This document shows positions 54,555 through 64,000 of a DNA stretch of 64,000 bases, piece by piece. The translations under genes and the position numbers were made by a program. The notes beneath the pieces were generated by a model, which searched no databases, was not told where the DNA came from, and saw nothing but the letters and a program-made list of their open reading frames with translations. Position 1 is the stretch's first letter. Each line of letters begins with the position of its first letter. This stretch comes from Bedellia somnulentella (lineage: Eukaryota; Arthropoda; Insecta; Lepidoptera; Bedelliidae): contig OY755170.1 in assembly GCA_963576735.1 (NCBI GenBank), forward strand, positions 14,802,567 through 14,866,566. Reading direction: 5' to 3'.

Positions 54555-55260
54555 ACACTAGAAGAAAATCTTTTTTATTTTTGTAATGATCTTTTTTATT
54601 TTTGTAATGATCGTTTGGCTTATTGTGAATCTGTCTTGTCTTGTTTCATTGTATGCGTAATAGGAGTTCGCTTGGCATTTTGTGAATCTGTGTTGTGACT
54701 TAGCATTTATTGTGATGCATATAAACTTATATACTAAATGGTGAGTTGTTCATTTCTTATACTTTGTATGGGCCGTGGTGTTCTAAATTTTGTCCAGTTT
54801 CTTAATAAATCACGCAGATGAAAATCTTTTTAATTTTTGTAATAATTTGCTTTGTTGAATGCGTAATAGGAGTTCGCTGGGCTTATTGTGAATCTGTGTT
54901 GTGACTAAGCATTTATTGTGATGCATATAAACTTATATACTAAACGGTGAGATGTTCATTTTTTATACTTTGTATCGGCCGTGGTCTTCTAAATTTTGTC
55001 CAGTTTCTTAATAAATATAAATTGGCGACATCGCCTCAGTGCACTGAACAGCCGCAACTTCGCCGATCAGGAAGCGCTCGAGGCGTCCACCGCCGCAGCT
55101 GACATCGAAGGACGGCTTGCAGTTGTTGAACCAGTGTCACCAGCTGCAGGCTGCATGGTTCTCTCGGAACCTGGCTAGGTCTCGTCTCACCTGAGTGCCA
55201 ACAACAAAATTACACAAGGCAGCTAACTTATGATAATATCTCAGTACTATAGGAAAGAAG
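54555..55260. repeat. L module, two partial units in tandem
   Basis: 54600-54815 and 54850-55010 are two tandem versions of the same text (GCGTAATAGGAGTTCGCT.., GCATATAAACTTATATACTA, TTAATAAAT). The second continues into a GC-rich part (GCCGCAGCTGACATCGAAGG, then GGCTAGGTCTCGTC) shared with 50600-50760. The short open frame at 54996-55178 covers this part but has no known domain. Confidence 0.55.
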
Positions 55261-55264
55261 TATA

Positions 55265-55951
55265 ACTTTTTTCATCGACTACGTGATTTAACAATATTTG
55301 TGCCAATAAATTACAAAAATGGTAAGATTTTAATGGTTTTTGCTTGGCATATTGAGGAACAAACGACTTTTGTTAATAAGCATTAAACAACATAGTTCGA
55401 CAATTACTCAAAAAGCCCCGATCCTAAGTCGTCTCCTACGACCTTCACAGGAGCTACTCTAAGCTTACAGATACTACACAGCATTTTTTTATTTTTACAC
55501 AATTAAGCAAACTATAATAATTTTATTACAAGAAATAATCTTTAACCTAAAATAATGTTTTTATATAGGGTTACCTAAGAGTTGTTGGACAGTTAAGCAA
55601 CCTTCAGTAAGAAAACAAAGAAAAAACAAATAACATTATTATCATAGATTTGAAGCCTCTCTGCCTCTTTAAATGTATACTTCGGTAATGTACATTTTAG
55701 TTTACATGGTTACTACTAGTTATTATGCCAAGGTTTTATTTTAAAACTTATTAAAAAAAAATATATACCAAATTTTATGGTGATTGAACAGTATTTTCAA
55801 TAACTGGACACGTTTTGACAGTTATTGGATGGTATTTATTAATTCTTGTTGTTAACTCAAAAATGTATTTAGTAATGTCAATTTTGCGACAAATTTAGAA
55901 TTATAATAAAAACTCGATGATAGTTAGTGTTATGTATTTATTGTTAACGAA
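55265..55951. other. AT-rich; SINE-2 5' fragment at 55408-55483
   Basis: 55408-55483 is a minus-strand piece of the SINE-2/RTE head (TGCTGTGTAGTATCTGTAAG.. and AAAAGCCCCGA). The rest shows no feature before the end of the pogo coding region. Confidence 0.45.
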
Positions 55952-56217
55952 TTACTTAGTCTCAGTCTTACTTAATTCGAACAAGTAGTTTATCTCTTCG
56001 CCGTTGACATCACTTACTTCTGAATTGTTATCATCGTTTGATTCTTTGTAGCATTTGTGACAAACAAATAAAGCTAAATTGATGTCTTCAGGAACATGCT
56101 GCTGGTGTTTAGCCGGTATACATTTAGCGTGATAAATCAAGGCGCAAATATCGCAAATAACGCGGTTTGTAGTTTTTGTTGCTAGTAAACAGATTTTACA
56201 GGCATTGGTACTTATAT
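55952..56217 (-). pseudogene. Pogo transposase C-terminal PHD-like finger
   Basis: Reads (S)TNACKICLLATKTTNRVICD, ICALIYHAKCIPAKHQQHVP and LALFVCHKCYKESND followed by an acidic tail and stop. The Cys/His spacing (C-x2-C, C-x2-C, H-x2-C, C-x2-C) is that of a PHD-type zinc finger, which many insect pogo-like transposases carry at their C-terminus. The Met at 56246-56248 comes from Penelope sequence; the true frame enters across ATTGGTACTTATAT from 59476. Confidence 0.7.
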
Positions 56218-56450
56218 AGTATTTTCTAAGATTTTCACGATTGCACATTATAATTGAAACAACTTTTGATTTTCGGATATTTTAATCGCGTATTATTACA
56301 TTATTTTTTTAAAGCCCGACGTTTCGAAAACTTTTCAGTTATCATGGTCACGGGAAGACTGAGATGTTATTTGTCATTATACAGTACTATAAAATTATTA
56401 ATACTAACTACCTTCACAAAATTTTAAGTTACGTTTGCGTTTAATATTTG

Positions 56451-57170
56451 CTATGTACAAAAAGAGCTAATGTTATCTGGAGTCTTGCTAGTGTTCTTCC
56501 CTCGCTTGGTTGTGCTAATGATCGGGTTCCAAGCAGGTGGTAATTGCCAACCATCATCTCTATTGAAGTTTGGATGTTTCTTTATTTCAATAGACTCGCG
56601 TATCATTCTAGGTATCAATCGATTCTCTTTTGCTAGAATTGTAGGTTTGTCAAAACGCATGTGGTGGTTTGGCTTATCGAAGGTGTGTTCACACAAAGCA
56701 GATCTTCCAGGACGCCTATTCTTCATATCAGCAATATGTTCTCTAACGCGAGTTGCTACACTACGCTTTGTTTGGCCGATGTATGAAAGACCACACTCAC
56801 AGTCTAGTTTATAAACGCCTGCATCTTGTAAAGGGATCTGACATTTGATAGGTCTTAGAAACTGACTTATCTTTTGGTGCGGCTTGAAGTAGGTCTTAAT
56901 GGAAGCACGCTGTAACACAGTACTAATTTTGTCTGTTACACCCTTTACAAAAGGTAGAGTTGCAGGGAGTCTTTCAACAGTAGGTGGTTTATCGGAGGAG
57001 CGGTGACGTTGGCGGGGCAATTTCAGCTTGTTGTTGTGAAGAACTTGTTTCACATGACTGAGCTCTCCAGCAAGATGGTGTTCGTCACAAAGATTGTCGT
57101 TTTCTGCTTGGAACCCGATCATTAGCACAACCAAGCGAGGGAAGAACACTAGCAAGACTCCAGATAACAT
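56451..57170 (-). pseudogene. Penelope GIY-YIG endonuclease domain (truncated ORF)
   Basis: An open frame of 239 codons. The useful part reads LPFVKGVTDKISTVLQRASI, KCQIPLQDAGVYKLDCECGL and SYIGQTKRSVATRVREHIAD, then HNFDKPNHHMRFDKPTIL-like text: the GVYkL.C.CG.sYIGQTkR GIY-YIG core of Penelope polymerases, which nicks DNA for integration. The reverse transcriptase domain upstream is absent. The first ~22 residues (MLSGVLLVFFPRLVVLMIGF) arise from the inverted pseudo-LTR and are not part of the native protein start. Confidence 0.75.
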
Positions 57171-57760
57171 TAGCTCTTTTTGTACATAGCAAATATTAAA
57201 CGCAAACGTAACTTATAGTCCGGTCAATTTAGGCCTAAAATAAGGAGGAAGGTTACATAAATTCATAAGAAGCTGAAAATTGGCACAATTGTTCAAAACA
57301 TGATTATAAATGAAACCTCAAAAGTCCCCATCGTTCCGAGGTGTGCTAAAATTTTTACACGAGGTCAAAGGTAAAAAAAAATGAGTTTTTTGCAATGTTA
57401 AGCGAAACGGTGAGTTTTTCGCAAAATGACCCCAGTACAAAATTGTAGATCAGAAAATTCTCTACAAAAAAGATATCAATATTTTTTTTCCTAAGAGCCA
57501 CCATTTTGAAGATATAACGCGTTGAAAAGTTCGATCATTGGTAATCTTCATACTTTGCACATGTACGCCACGTATGAACATCACTTATAAGGTGTTATAA
57601 CTTAAATTTATTTGCTATTGGTGATTGTAACTTGTTTCTGTATAATATAAGTTAAAATATGAAAATCTCAGGTATAATAAACCCCCGTTCCTAAACTTGT
57701 ACATCAGTGTAACCTTGGGATAACATCTGTCTTTTAAAGGAAAAACAACAGTTTTCAAAA

Positions 57761-58134
57761 TAACATAAACATAACATAACATAAACGTTCACGCCGAATA
57801 TCCCCGAAGGGGTTGGCAGAGGTACTAATACTTCTGAACATCACGTGACTTTGTCACCTGGTGTTCAGAGTACCCACGTTTTGCATGGACAGTGTACTCA
57901 CGTGATAGGGGGCAGGCCTATCGCCGTTTTGTACGAATACACTGTCACATGACTAAGTACAACTCAGCCATGTGGGTTTCCTCACGATGTTTTCCCTCAC
58001 CGTTAACAACCATGATAAATTAACCACACATATGTCTTTAGAAAAGACAAATTGGTGTAGGCCCGACCCAGGATTTGAACACTAGTCGTTTGCACGATAA
58101 CCGAGTGTTCTACCCACTGGGCTATCACGGTTGC
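57761..58134 (-). mobile_element. SINE-1 inside the CXC transposon
   Basis: A complete copy, tRNA-like head at the right (58134), tail (ATAAACATAACATAAC) at the left. Target duplication is not clear. It lies just 5' of the surviving CXC coding part. Confidence 0.8.
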
Positions 58135-58778
58135 ACTGTTTGAAAAAAATGACTTACTTCAATGTGCTGAAGTTTTCAAAAATAGTAACTCAACTCAACC
58201 AGACGTTATCAACAGCGGAATTCAATTTCTTCTTGCTATGTACGGAGCTCCTAAAAAAACCACTTACTTAGATAAGTTGCGATACGCAACTTTTGTTAAA
58301 AATACGCGTAATAAAAAGCAAGTACAACTAGCTTCTTTACCTCCAACCTCAGTAGCTGCTCACCAACATTTATTTCGGGTATATTACCAAGTTTAAGTGT
58401 GGCTTGGTAATCAGCTGAACCCTAAAGACTGGGGTTGGAAGTTGGTCGACAATACATTAGAGCCAGTTCTAACTTTACTTCCACCAGCACCTGAGAAACT
58501 TCTCAACTCAATATTTTGCAACTGTAAAAAAGGTTGTAATTGCTGAATGTGGATGCAAAAAAGTTGGACTGTTTTGTTCCCTGGCATGCACAAACTGCCA
58601 AGGCCGATCGTGCTCTAATGTTGAGTCAGCTAATCTAGAAGACTCATATGATACCAATGAGGAATCGCTAGTGGGACAGTTGATCTGTGAAATAGAAGAA
58701 AAAGAAGAAGAACAAGAAGAAGACGGAGAACAAGAAACAGTAATCCTGGAAAATTACGAATCAGACGAGGAATATTAA
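58135..58778 (+). pseudogene. CXC-motif protein, C-terminal part, inside TIR element
   Basis: The plus strand reads LFEKNDLLQCAEVFKNSNST, GIQFLLAMYGAPKKTTYLDK, LRYATFVKNTRNKKQVQLAS, TSVAAHQHLFRVYYQV, a stop (TAA where Gln is usual), VWLGNQLNPKDWGWKLVDNT and PPAPEKLLNSIFCNCKKGC. After a one-base shift it continues CGCKKVGLFCSLACTNCQGR and SCSNVES with an acidic tail to a stop at 58776-58778. The C-x-C-x4-C...C-x-C-x-K-x3-L-x-C-x3-C-x2-C spacing is tesmin/TSO1-like. The protein's role is unknown; it may be the transposase or a passenger. It is the C-terminal third of the family found also at 33.7-35.8 kb. Confidence 0.7.
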
Positions 58779-59627
58779 TCATTTCATTTTCAATTACACC
58801 GCCATTATTTTAACCAACCGATATGTACAATAATATTTTACAATAGTTTTAAAACAAATAAAATCACTGCAGACCCGTGGATTGGCCTACAGGGGATACC
58901 ACGTTAAAATAAAACGTGCTAAGTACACTACCTCATAGGTGTCGTGGAAACGTGTGCCAAGTATGAAGATTACCAATGATCGAACTTTTCAACGCGTTAT
59001 ATCTTCAAAATGGTGGCTTTTCGGAAAAAAATATTGATATCTTTTTTGTAGAGAATTTTCTGATCTACAGTTTTGTAATGGGGTGATTTTGCGAAAAACT
59101 CACCGTTTCGCATAAAATCGCAAAAAACTCATTTTTTTTACCTTTGACCTCGTGTAAAATTTTTAGCACACCTCGGAACGATGGGGACTTTTGAGGTTTC
59201 ATTTATAATCATGTTTTGAACAATTGTGCCAATTTTCAGCTTCTTATGAATTTATGTAACCTTGAATGTATAAATTGACCGGATTATTAAAATTTTGTGA
59301 AGGTAGTTAGTATTAATAATTTTATAGTACTGTATAATGACAAATAACATCTCAGTCTTCCCGTGACCATGATAACTGAAAAGTTTTCGAAACGTCGGGC
59401 TTTAAAAAAATAATGTAATAATACGCGATTAAAATATCCGAAAATCAAAAGTTGTTTCAATTATTGGTACTTATATTTTTTGATTTATTAGGATTTTGTT
59501 TCTGTGCATGCTGAGTAAAAATATCTTCCTTTTGCTTTATTTCTTCTTTGGGCTTTGCTTTCTTACATATCACTTTCTTCGCATACATATTCTTTCATCT
59601 TTTTAAGTAAATCTGATTCTCTTTTTT

Positions 59628-60805
59628 CTATTTGTGTTTATACATTGCTTTGTATCTTTCTGAAGTAATGGCAAATGGCATTCTTGCTGCATTCCGTTTG
59701 CCTTTTCGTTCTGGTGTTTTAGGCATTGTCAGATAGGAGCCCAAGTCAGAATAAGTTCTTACTTTAAATGCTGGACTTGCATCTGAGGTCAAAGAATTTT
59801 GTTTTAGAGGCTGCAAAATATCAGTTCTTTGTTTAGAAATTATATCTGAATTGTGATTGGTGTTTTTTCAAGTGACTTCGGATCATCTTTGGTTCTACTT
59901 ATAACACCTGTTATAGGACATAGCTCAATACTTGATTCGCTGATAACGAGTTGTGAAGGTATTATAATATCTTCGTTCATTCTATTTGTGGATTTTATTG
60001 TAGAGTTGGTTGATCATTTTTGTACAACTCAGGTTAAAGCTTGAAATAATGTACAGTTGTTGAGGTATTAAAAATGTCCTCAAGTATTTTTATAACAGGT
60101 TTTTTGACAGTCGCTGGTCGAGATACTAATTCTGTTAGATTGTCGTTTTCTCGAGAATGAGAGATAATATCGTGAAAGTTTGTGAAGTTTAATATTAAAG
60201 GAGATGGTGTTCTTGCCTCATCTCCATGTGTTTCGTTTGGAATCGGAGTCAGTCTTGATGATGGAGGAGAAGAGATATTGTTGCTTGGATGCTGAATTGG
60301 AAAAATATTATCGTTTCTAATTAAAGCCATGGTGTTCTCGGAAGTTGATGGATTCTTCATAGGTATTGTAATTGAAAAGCTTTCGTACAACTTTTCAAGA
60401 ATTTGTAAATTTTCGTCAATATCTTCGAGGTTTTGAATTTTTTGCAATTCAGCTACTTTTGTGGGTCCGATTATTGTCAAAAAGTGGAAAATGCTAAAGT
60501 ATTATCAGTGTTCATGACTTGAAGGGTATCTGTTGCAGTGGTAGAACTAGGTATACATTTTTTGTAATTTATAGCATTGGGATCAAAAGGTACAAGACCA
60601 CGACTTTAAACCCGTTAATTAATGTTGGAGCTTTTAGAGATTTTTCTTGGGCCTTCTTAAGGACCCCAGCAAAAATAACCTTAGTTATCACCTGTCCTGG
60701 GTTTTTTCGAAGCCAATCTCTGATTGCTTCCTTCCATGCAGCTTTCACAGGACGAAATACTGCTACGTCAGCTGGTTGGAGGATACGAGTAGCGTTTGGG
60801 TACAA
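59628..60805 (-). pseudogene. Pogo transposase: end of DDE domain and C-terminal region
   Basis: 60805-60569 reads YPNATRILQPADVAVFRPVK, AAWKEAIRDWLRKNPGQVIT and LKAPTLINGFK, the hallmark end of the DDE domain of pogo/jerky-like transposases (NATxxLQPxDV). 60480-60034 is a low-conservation Ser/Thr/Pro-rich linker (MTIIGPTKVAELQKIQNLED..) and 59816-59628 the basic 'TPERKGKRNAARMPFAITSE' block. Frame changes separate them. This region continues into the PHD-like finger on the far side of the Penelope insertion. Confidence 0.75.
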
Positions 60806-60828
60806 GGCAATTAGTTCAATTTTAAGTT

Positions 60829-61170
60829 ACATAACATAACATAAACGTTCACGCCGAATATCCCCGAAGGGGTTGGCAGAGGTACTAATACTTCTGAACA
60901 TCACGTGACTTTGTCACCTGGTGTTCAGAGTACCCACGTTATAGGGGGCAGGCCTATCGCCGTTTTGTACGAATACACTGTCACATGACTAAGTACAACT
61001 CAGCCATGTGGGTTTCCTCACGATGTTTTCCCTCACCGTTAACAACCATGATAAATTAACCACACATATGTCTTAAGAAAAGACAAATTGGTGTAGGCCC
61101 GACCCAGGTTTTGAACACTAGTCGTTTGCACGATAACCGAGTGTTCTACCCACTGGGCTATCACGGTTGC
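60829..61170 (-). mobile_element. SINE-1 inside pogo, with 9-bp TSD
   Basis: Flanked by TTTTAAGTT at 60820-60828 and 61171-61179. It lacks about 25 bp of the body (the TTGCATGGACAGTGTACTCA segment) but is otherwise complete, with tRNA-like head and (ATAAC)n tail. It splits the pogo coding sequence between CTEL(K) and YPNAT. Confidence 0.85.
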
Positions 61171-61179
61171 TTTTAAGTT

Positions 61180-61455
61180 CTGTGCATAATTTACTTACTT
61201 CATATGTCAAGTGAGTTTTATGATGCTCTAAAAAATATATGACGGGTAAAGGTATTTTTTTTAAGGAGGTAAGGATAAAAAACTTTGCCTATATATTCGA
61301 AAAAGACTTGTTACGTCATCCAACCATTTTCACTCCTGCCTACACCCAAATCAGATGGTACATTCTCTATAACTTTTTGAGGGATTCTTTGATAGGTTGA
61401 AGACGACCATCGGAGTGCAAGATTCACCGGCGGCTGAAAATATGAACATTACACT
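61180..61455 (-). pseudogene. Pogo transposase, catalytic core
   Basis: With frameshifts it reads NVHIFSAAGESCTPMVVFN, NVPSDLGVGRSENGWMT, QVFFEYIGKVFYPYLLKK and VIYFLEHHKTHLTYEVSKLC. In active pogo-like proteins the last block has an Asp (..F(V/L)DGHk.H), here Glu, so a catalytic residue appears changed. The block is cut off at about 61455 and the helix-turn-helix N-terminus is gone. Confidence 0.7.
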
Positions 61456-61856
61456 GCTCTCCGTTAACTAAATGATCGTTAAGCCACAAAACCTAGTTCT
61501 GAGATATGTGCGAAAAACGTGGGAAAAATTTGAATTAATGCCATTTTGCAGTTATTTATAAAAAATAAAAACGTAAAGAAAGCTTTCTTTATTTGCAATC
61601 GAATCACGAAATAATGTTTTGTAAAAACTAGGTTTAAATTTAAAAAAAAAGCTTTTTTGCTTTTTAGCTGTGTGAAATTCTGTCCAAACTTTACTCAAAC
61701 ACTTCACTTAAAGGTCACTAAGTAGACCCTAACGACTGTTTAGTGTAGGAATTATATGTTAACATGTGTCTAGATATTTTAACGTTGGAATTTATCTGCA
61801 ACTCCTTCGCTAAATGGTCGCTAAGATACTTAACGACTGCAAAGCTACGTATTTAT
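61456..61856. other. No gene recognised
   Basis: AT-rich linker between the pogo relic and the next Tc1-like relic. Confidence 0.35.
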
Positions 61857-63066
61857 TTAAGTTAATTGATATGAAACTTCACTAAGATCGCTATAGTAGT
61901 TTATCTGCTTTTTAGATAAGTTTTTTGGCTTAAGCATGATTTTGTTTTCGAAAACACGTTTACAGAGCGACTGGGGAATTTTGCTGACTTCGGCTCGAAT
62001 ATTTTCTTTAAGTTGTGTCACAGTGCTCGGATTTGTCTTGTAAACCATGGATTTTAAGTATCCCTATAAGAAAAAATCACATGGGCTTAAATCGGTTGAC
62101 CTAGAAGGCCACGGTATGGTACCGTTTCGGGATATGTTTTTTTTCAGGGAATAACTGCTGCACTGCACTCATGGACTCATTAGCAGAATGAGCTGTGGCT
62201 CAGTCCTGCAGAAACCATGTGTTTCGGTTGAAGGATGGACTATTCTGAAGTTCTAGTCTGAAAAAGTCATTTAACATCTGGGCATATCTCTCCGCATTAA
62301 CAGTTACAGTTTGGCCACGTTCATTATCAAAGAAATAAGGCCCTATGATTGCAGATGCAGATATGGCACACCAAACTGTTACTTTAGGCTTATGTAAAGG
62401 CTCTTGATGCATTTGTCTTGGGTTGCGGACATCCCAGTAACGGAAATTCTGCTTATTAACATATCCTCATATTAATATGTTGCCCATCCGAGTACCATTA
62501 GGAAATCTCAACAACAATATCTCTGCGTAAGTTTTTCTTAATTCAAAGTCAGAATAGTGTAAATCTTGCACGATTTGAATTTTATATGGATGAAACTTGA
62601 GTTTTTTTCGCATTATAACCTGCAAAGTTGATTTTGGAATTTCCTATATCGATGAAACTGCGTGCACGAGTGATAATCGGGGATTTTCAACGACAGAAAC
62701 CATAACACGGTCGCAATTTCCATCCGTGGCTACCGATGTCGTAGGTCCTGGCCTGGGTCTATTTAACGTTGATCGTGTAGATCTGAACCTTGCTACCCAT
62801 GACTGAATGAAGTTGATCGATGGTCCATCACTTAATCGACGAATACCGTTACGATTATTAAATCGACGGTGTGCTTCAGTTAGCGAAAATCCACTCGAAA
62901 TGTACGCCTCGACGACAAAAGCGCGATGCTCTACAATTCACTGTTCCATGGCCACTAAAAAATCCACAGCTTTTGCGCTCCTAAAGACGTCCCCCGCGCC
63001 CTTCTAGCGTGTTGCGTTCAGAAACAATGTTCGTTCAAAGCTTGAAATCTGTTACTGGACACCCTG
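61857..63066 (-). pseudogene. Tc1/IS630-like transposase relic
   Basis: Minus-strand order: an N-terminal helix-turn-helix region at 63000-62640 (..EAHRRFNNRNGIRRLS-like and VARFRSTRSTLNRPRPG), a core at 62412-62200 (KPKVTVWCAISASAIIGPYF, FDNERGQTVTVNAERYAQML, NTWFLQD with the second catalytic Asp), HSANESMSAVQQLFPE, and a C-terminus (61857-62048). Frameshifts and stops occur about every 100 bp. An inverted-repeat-like end TATACAGGGTGTCCAGTAAC is visible on the minus strand at 63066. The other end was not found. Confidence 0.65.
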
Positions 63067-63784
63067 TATAATAATTAATCTGGTCTGGATAATTCATAAT
63101 ATAACAGCACTAACCATTTAACTATAGTAACTTAATGTCTGTGTATTATATTTTTTCTTTATAAATTTACGTAAATATTTTCACTTAATACGATAAATTT
63201 AGGATTCATTTTATATATCCTCTAAATGCCCTTTTTCACTGATTATAGGATATTTTACCTCACTATATTTCACATCACACTGCACCGTAAAGACGTGGCA
63301 CTTTTTATAAATCCGGAACAATAGGTACGCAGTGCTTCGCGAGGGAATTCTGTCAAGCGGAGTTTAGCTTCGTATAATATTTTTTCTCTTGTACTAACAA
63401 AATACATTGTGTTAGTGGACCAAAACTTCTAAGTATTCCTGTTCTACGTTCTGGCGCAATATATATGTTATATTTTGCATACCGTTGGTATTAGGCTGTC
63501 CCTGTATTTCTCTCACCCCGTACTCTCACTTTAAATTTAATAACTCCCGTTCTTACCTTGTCAAAGACTCTTGCAAAGGGTCATCAATTCTTTTATGGGT
63601 GTAGACACCAAGTTCAATCTGATGTTGGCTTGCTTTGCCGCGGTCACCCAGTCCTGAATTGCGATATCTCTCATGCCCATTCCTATCGTTTTCCTCAACC
63701 AGGAAGGTGCAAACTAATAATTTCGTCCAATAAACGTATACGAAAATCTAAATGATCATGCGGTTGGTTAGTGCATGATAAAAA
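63067..63784. repeat. S module, copy 2
   Basis: Direct repeat of 52205-52973, including the conserved minus-strand segment with APSWLRKTIGMGMRD, and the text GGTACGCAG.., TTGTACTAACAAAATACATT, TCTGATGTTGGCTTGCTTTG. It continues without a break into the T module, which shows the pre-insertion state of the mariner site in copy 1. Confidence 0.75.
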
Positions 63785-64000
63785 ATATTAATCTGTTCCG
63801 AATATTATTTTAATTATCCTGTCTTCCTAGTAGGACAAGAAGGAATCATAAGGCGTTAAGTACAATTCCACAGCCTCAGTACGTAGTTTACAACTTAAGG
63901 GCTTCTCGACCTCTTGAGGAGGTAGGAGTTCCCTGATAGGAGTTCGTTTGGCTATTGTGAATCTGTGTTGTGACTAAGCATTTATTGAGATGCATATAAA
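63785..64000. repeat. T and start of L module, copy 2
   Basis: 63785-63930 matches 54290-54480, and 63935-64000 matches the start of the L module (GGAGTTCGTTTGGC.., TGAATCTGTGTTGTGACTAA, GCATATAAA). It runs off the end of the window. Confidence 0.65.

Larger units (their letters stand above)
57216..59286 (+). mobile_element. CXC transposon with ~330-bp TIRs and TTA TSD
   Basis: A 2071-bp unit starting TAGTCCGGTCAATTT and ending AAATTGACCGGATTA, with inverted arms of about 330-350 bp (57216-57565 and 58955-59286) that stay similar throughout. TTA flanks it (57213-57215 and 59287-59289). The empty site can be read from the other pseudo-LTR of the host Penelope element (reverse of 56400-56460, AACTTAAAATTTTG), which proves the limits. 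Inside are a CXC-protein pseudogene and a SINE-1 copy. A 3-bp TWA duplication is known for PIF/Harbinger elements, but no Harbinger transposase is visible here. Confidence 0.85.
56218..59462 (-). mobile_element. Penelope-like element with inverted pseudo-LTRs
   Basis: ATTGGTACTTATAT duplicates at 56204-56217 and 59463-59476. The left pseudo-LTR (about 56250-56536) is repeated in reverse at 57113-57215 plus 59290-59462, the arrangement known for Penelope-like elements; both contain AAAGCCCGACGTTTCGAAAA and AGTTATCATGGTCACGGGA. Between them lies only the C-terminal part of the ORF with a GIY-YIG domain, so the copy is 5'-truncated. The CXC transposon at 57216-59286 is inserted in the right pseudo-LTR. 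Confidence 0.8.
55952..61455 (-). mobile_element. Pogo/Tigger-type transposon, multiply interrupted
   Basis: Minus-strand coding runs from about 61455 (catalytic domain) through 61180, 60828-60569, 60480-60034, 59816-59628 and 59463, and resumes after the Penelope-like insertion at 56217 down to 55952. Its 5' end (DNA-binding half) is missing. Insertions are SINE-1 at 60829-61170 and a Penelope-like element at 56218-59462, each with a clear target duplication. Confidence 0.75.

Noticed and set aside
54267..55260. Calling the L module an LTR with a named superfamily
   Set aside because: A TGGCGAC-like site follows it, but TG..CA ends and a polypurine tract are not visible, and the adjacent conserved coding-like segment runs on the opposite strand, so the structure is unresolved.
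55952..56248. Stand-alone small zinc-finger gene
   Set aside because: Its first ~10 codons are Penelope sequence; the finger joins the pogo frame through the ATTGGTACTTATAT duplication.
56470..56814. 114-codon plus-strand ORF starting MLSGVLLVFF
   Set aside because: Antisense of the GIY-YIG ORF; its start mirrors the minus-strand ORF because of the inverted pseudo-LTR.

Overview
This is a stretch of eukaryotic nuclear DNA, most likely from a moth or butterfly. It is AT-rich, has introns, and is packed with interspersed repeats whose LINE and SINE ends (a '(T)CACGCCG...GGCAGAG' tail and a CTAGCT...TTATAATATTAGTATGG repeat) look lepidopteran. Lepidoptera is an inference from repeat style. No operons, CRISPR arrays or prokaryotic signals are present.

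Only one host gene can be supported: the last five coding exons of a plus-strand ERGIC-53/LMAN1-type cargo lectin (exons at 4144-4236, 4760-4848, 5614-5745, 25965-26090 and 27348-27384). They join in a consistent phase and encode a coiled-coil stalk, a luminal Cys pair, one transmembrane segment and a C-terminal KKYF retrieval signal. Upstream exons lie outside the window or were not recognised. The intron between the third and fourth visible exons is about 20.2 kb and is swollen by repeats: a tRNA-derived SINE 38 bp after the donor, a non-autonomous hAT, degenerate LINEs, two Tc1/mariner relics, a TRIM-like LTR element and RTE fragments.

From 28 to 64 kb I see essentially only mobile DNA, much of it nested. 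At 28.1 kb is a foldback MITE whose ends match a larger coding element at 57-59 kb. At 29.2-30.0 kb is a hAT MITE; at 30.9-31.2 kb a Copia RNase H remnant; at 33.7-35.8 kb a relic of a widespread CXC-motif repeat protein. At 35.8-44.6 kb a SCAND3-like hAT is split by two other hATs, one of which carries a full-length RTE LINE with an intact 1034-codon ORF and a 13-bp target duplication. At 45.4-49.8 kb a Tc1-like transposon is split by a BED-finger hAT. At 53.0-54.3 kb is an intact mariner (350 codons, identical 29-bp inverted ends). At 55.9-61.5 kb a pogo-type transposon is split by a Penelope-like element, which is split by a CXC transposon with ~330-bp inverted ends, which in turn holds a SINE. 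A block of about 1 kb is repeated at 52.2-55.0 and 63.1-64.0 kb.

The most informative signals are relational. The RTE LINE, the tRNA-derived SINE and a second SINE all end in the same short hairpin plus GCCGTGAG-like tail; in the LINE that hairpin overlaps the last codons and the stop. The second SINE also carries the LINE's 5' end, so it looks like an internally deleted LINE derivative. The CXC protein family, usually just an 'uncharacterized protein' in arthropod genomes, is here enclosed by long terminal inverted repeats with a TTA target duplication, and a MITE with the same ends lies about 30 kb away.
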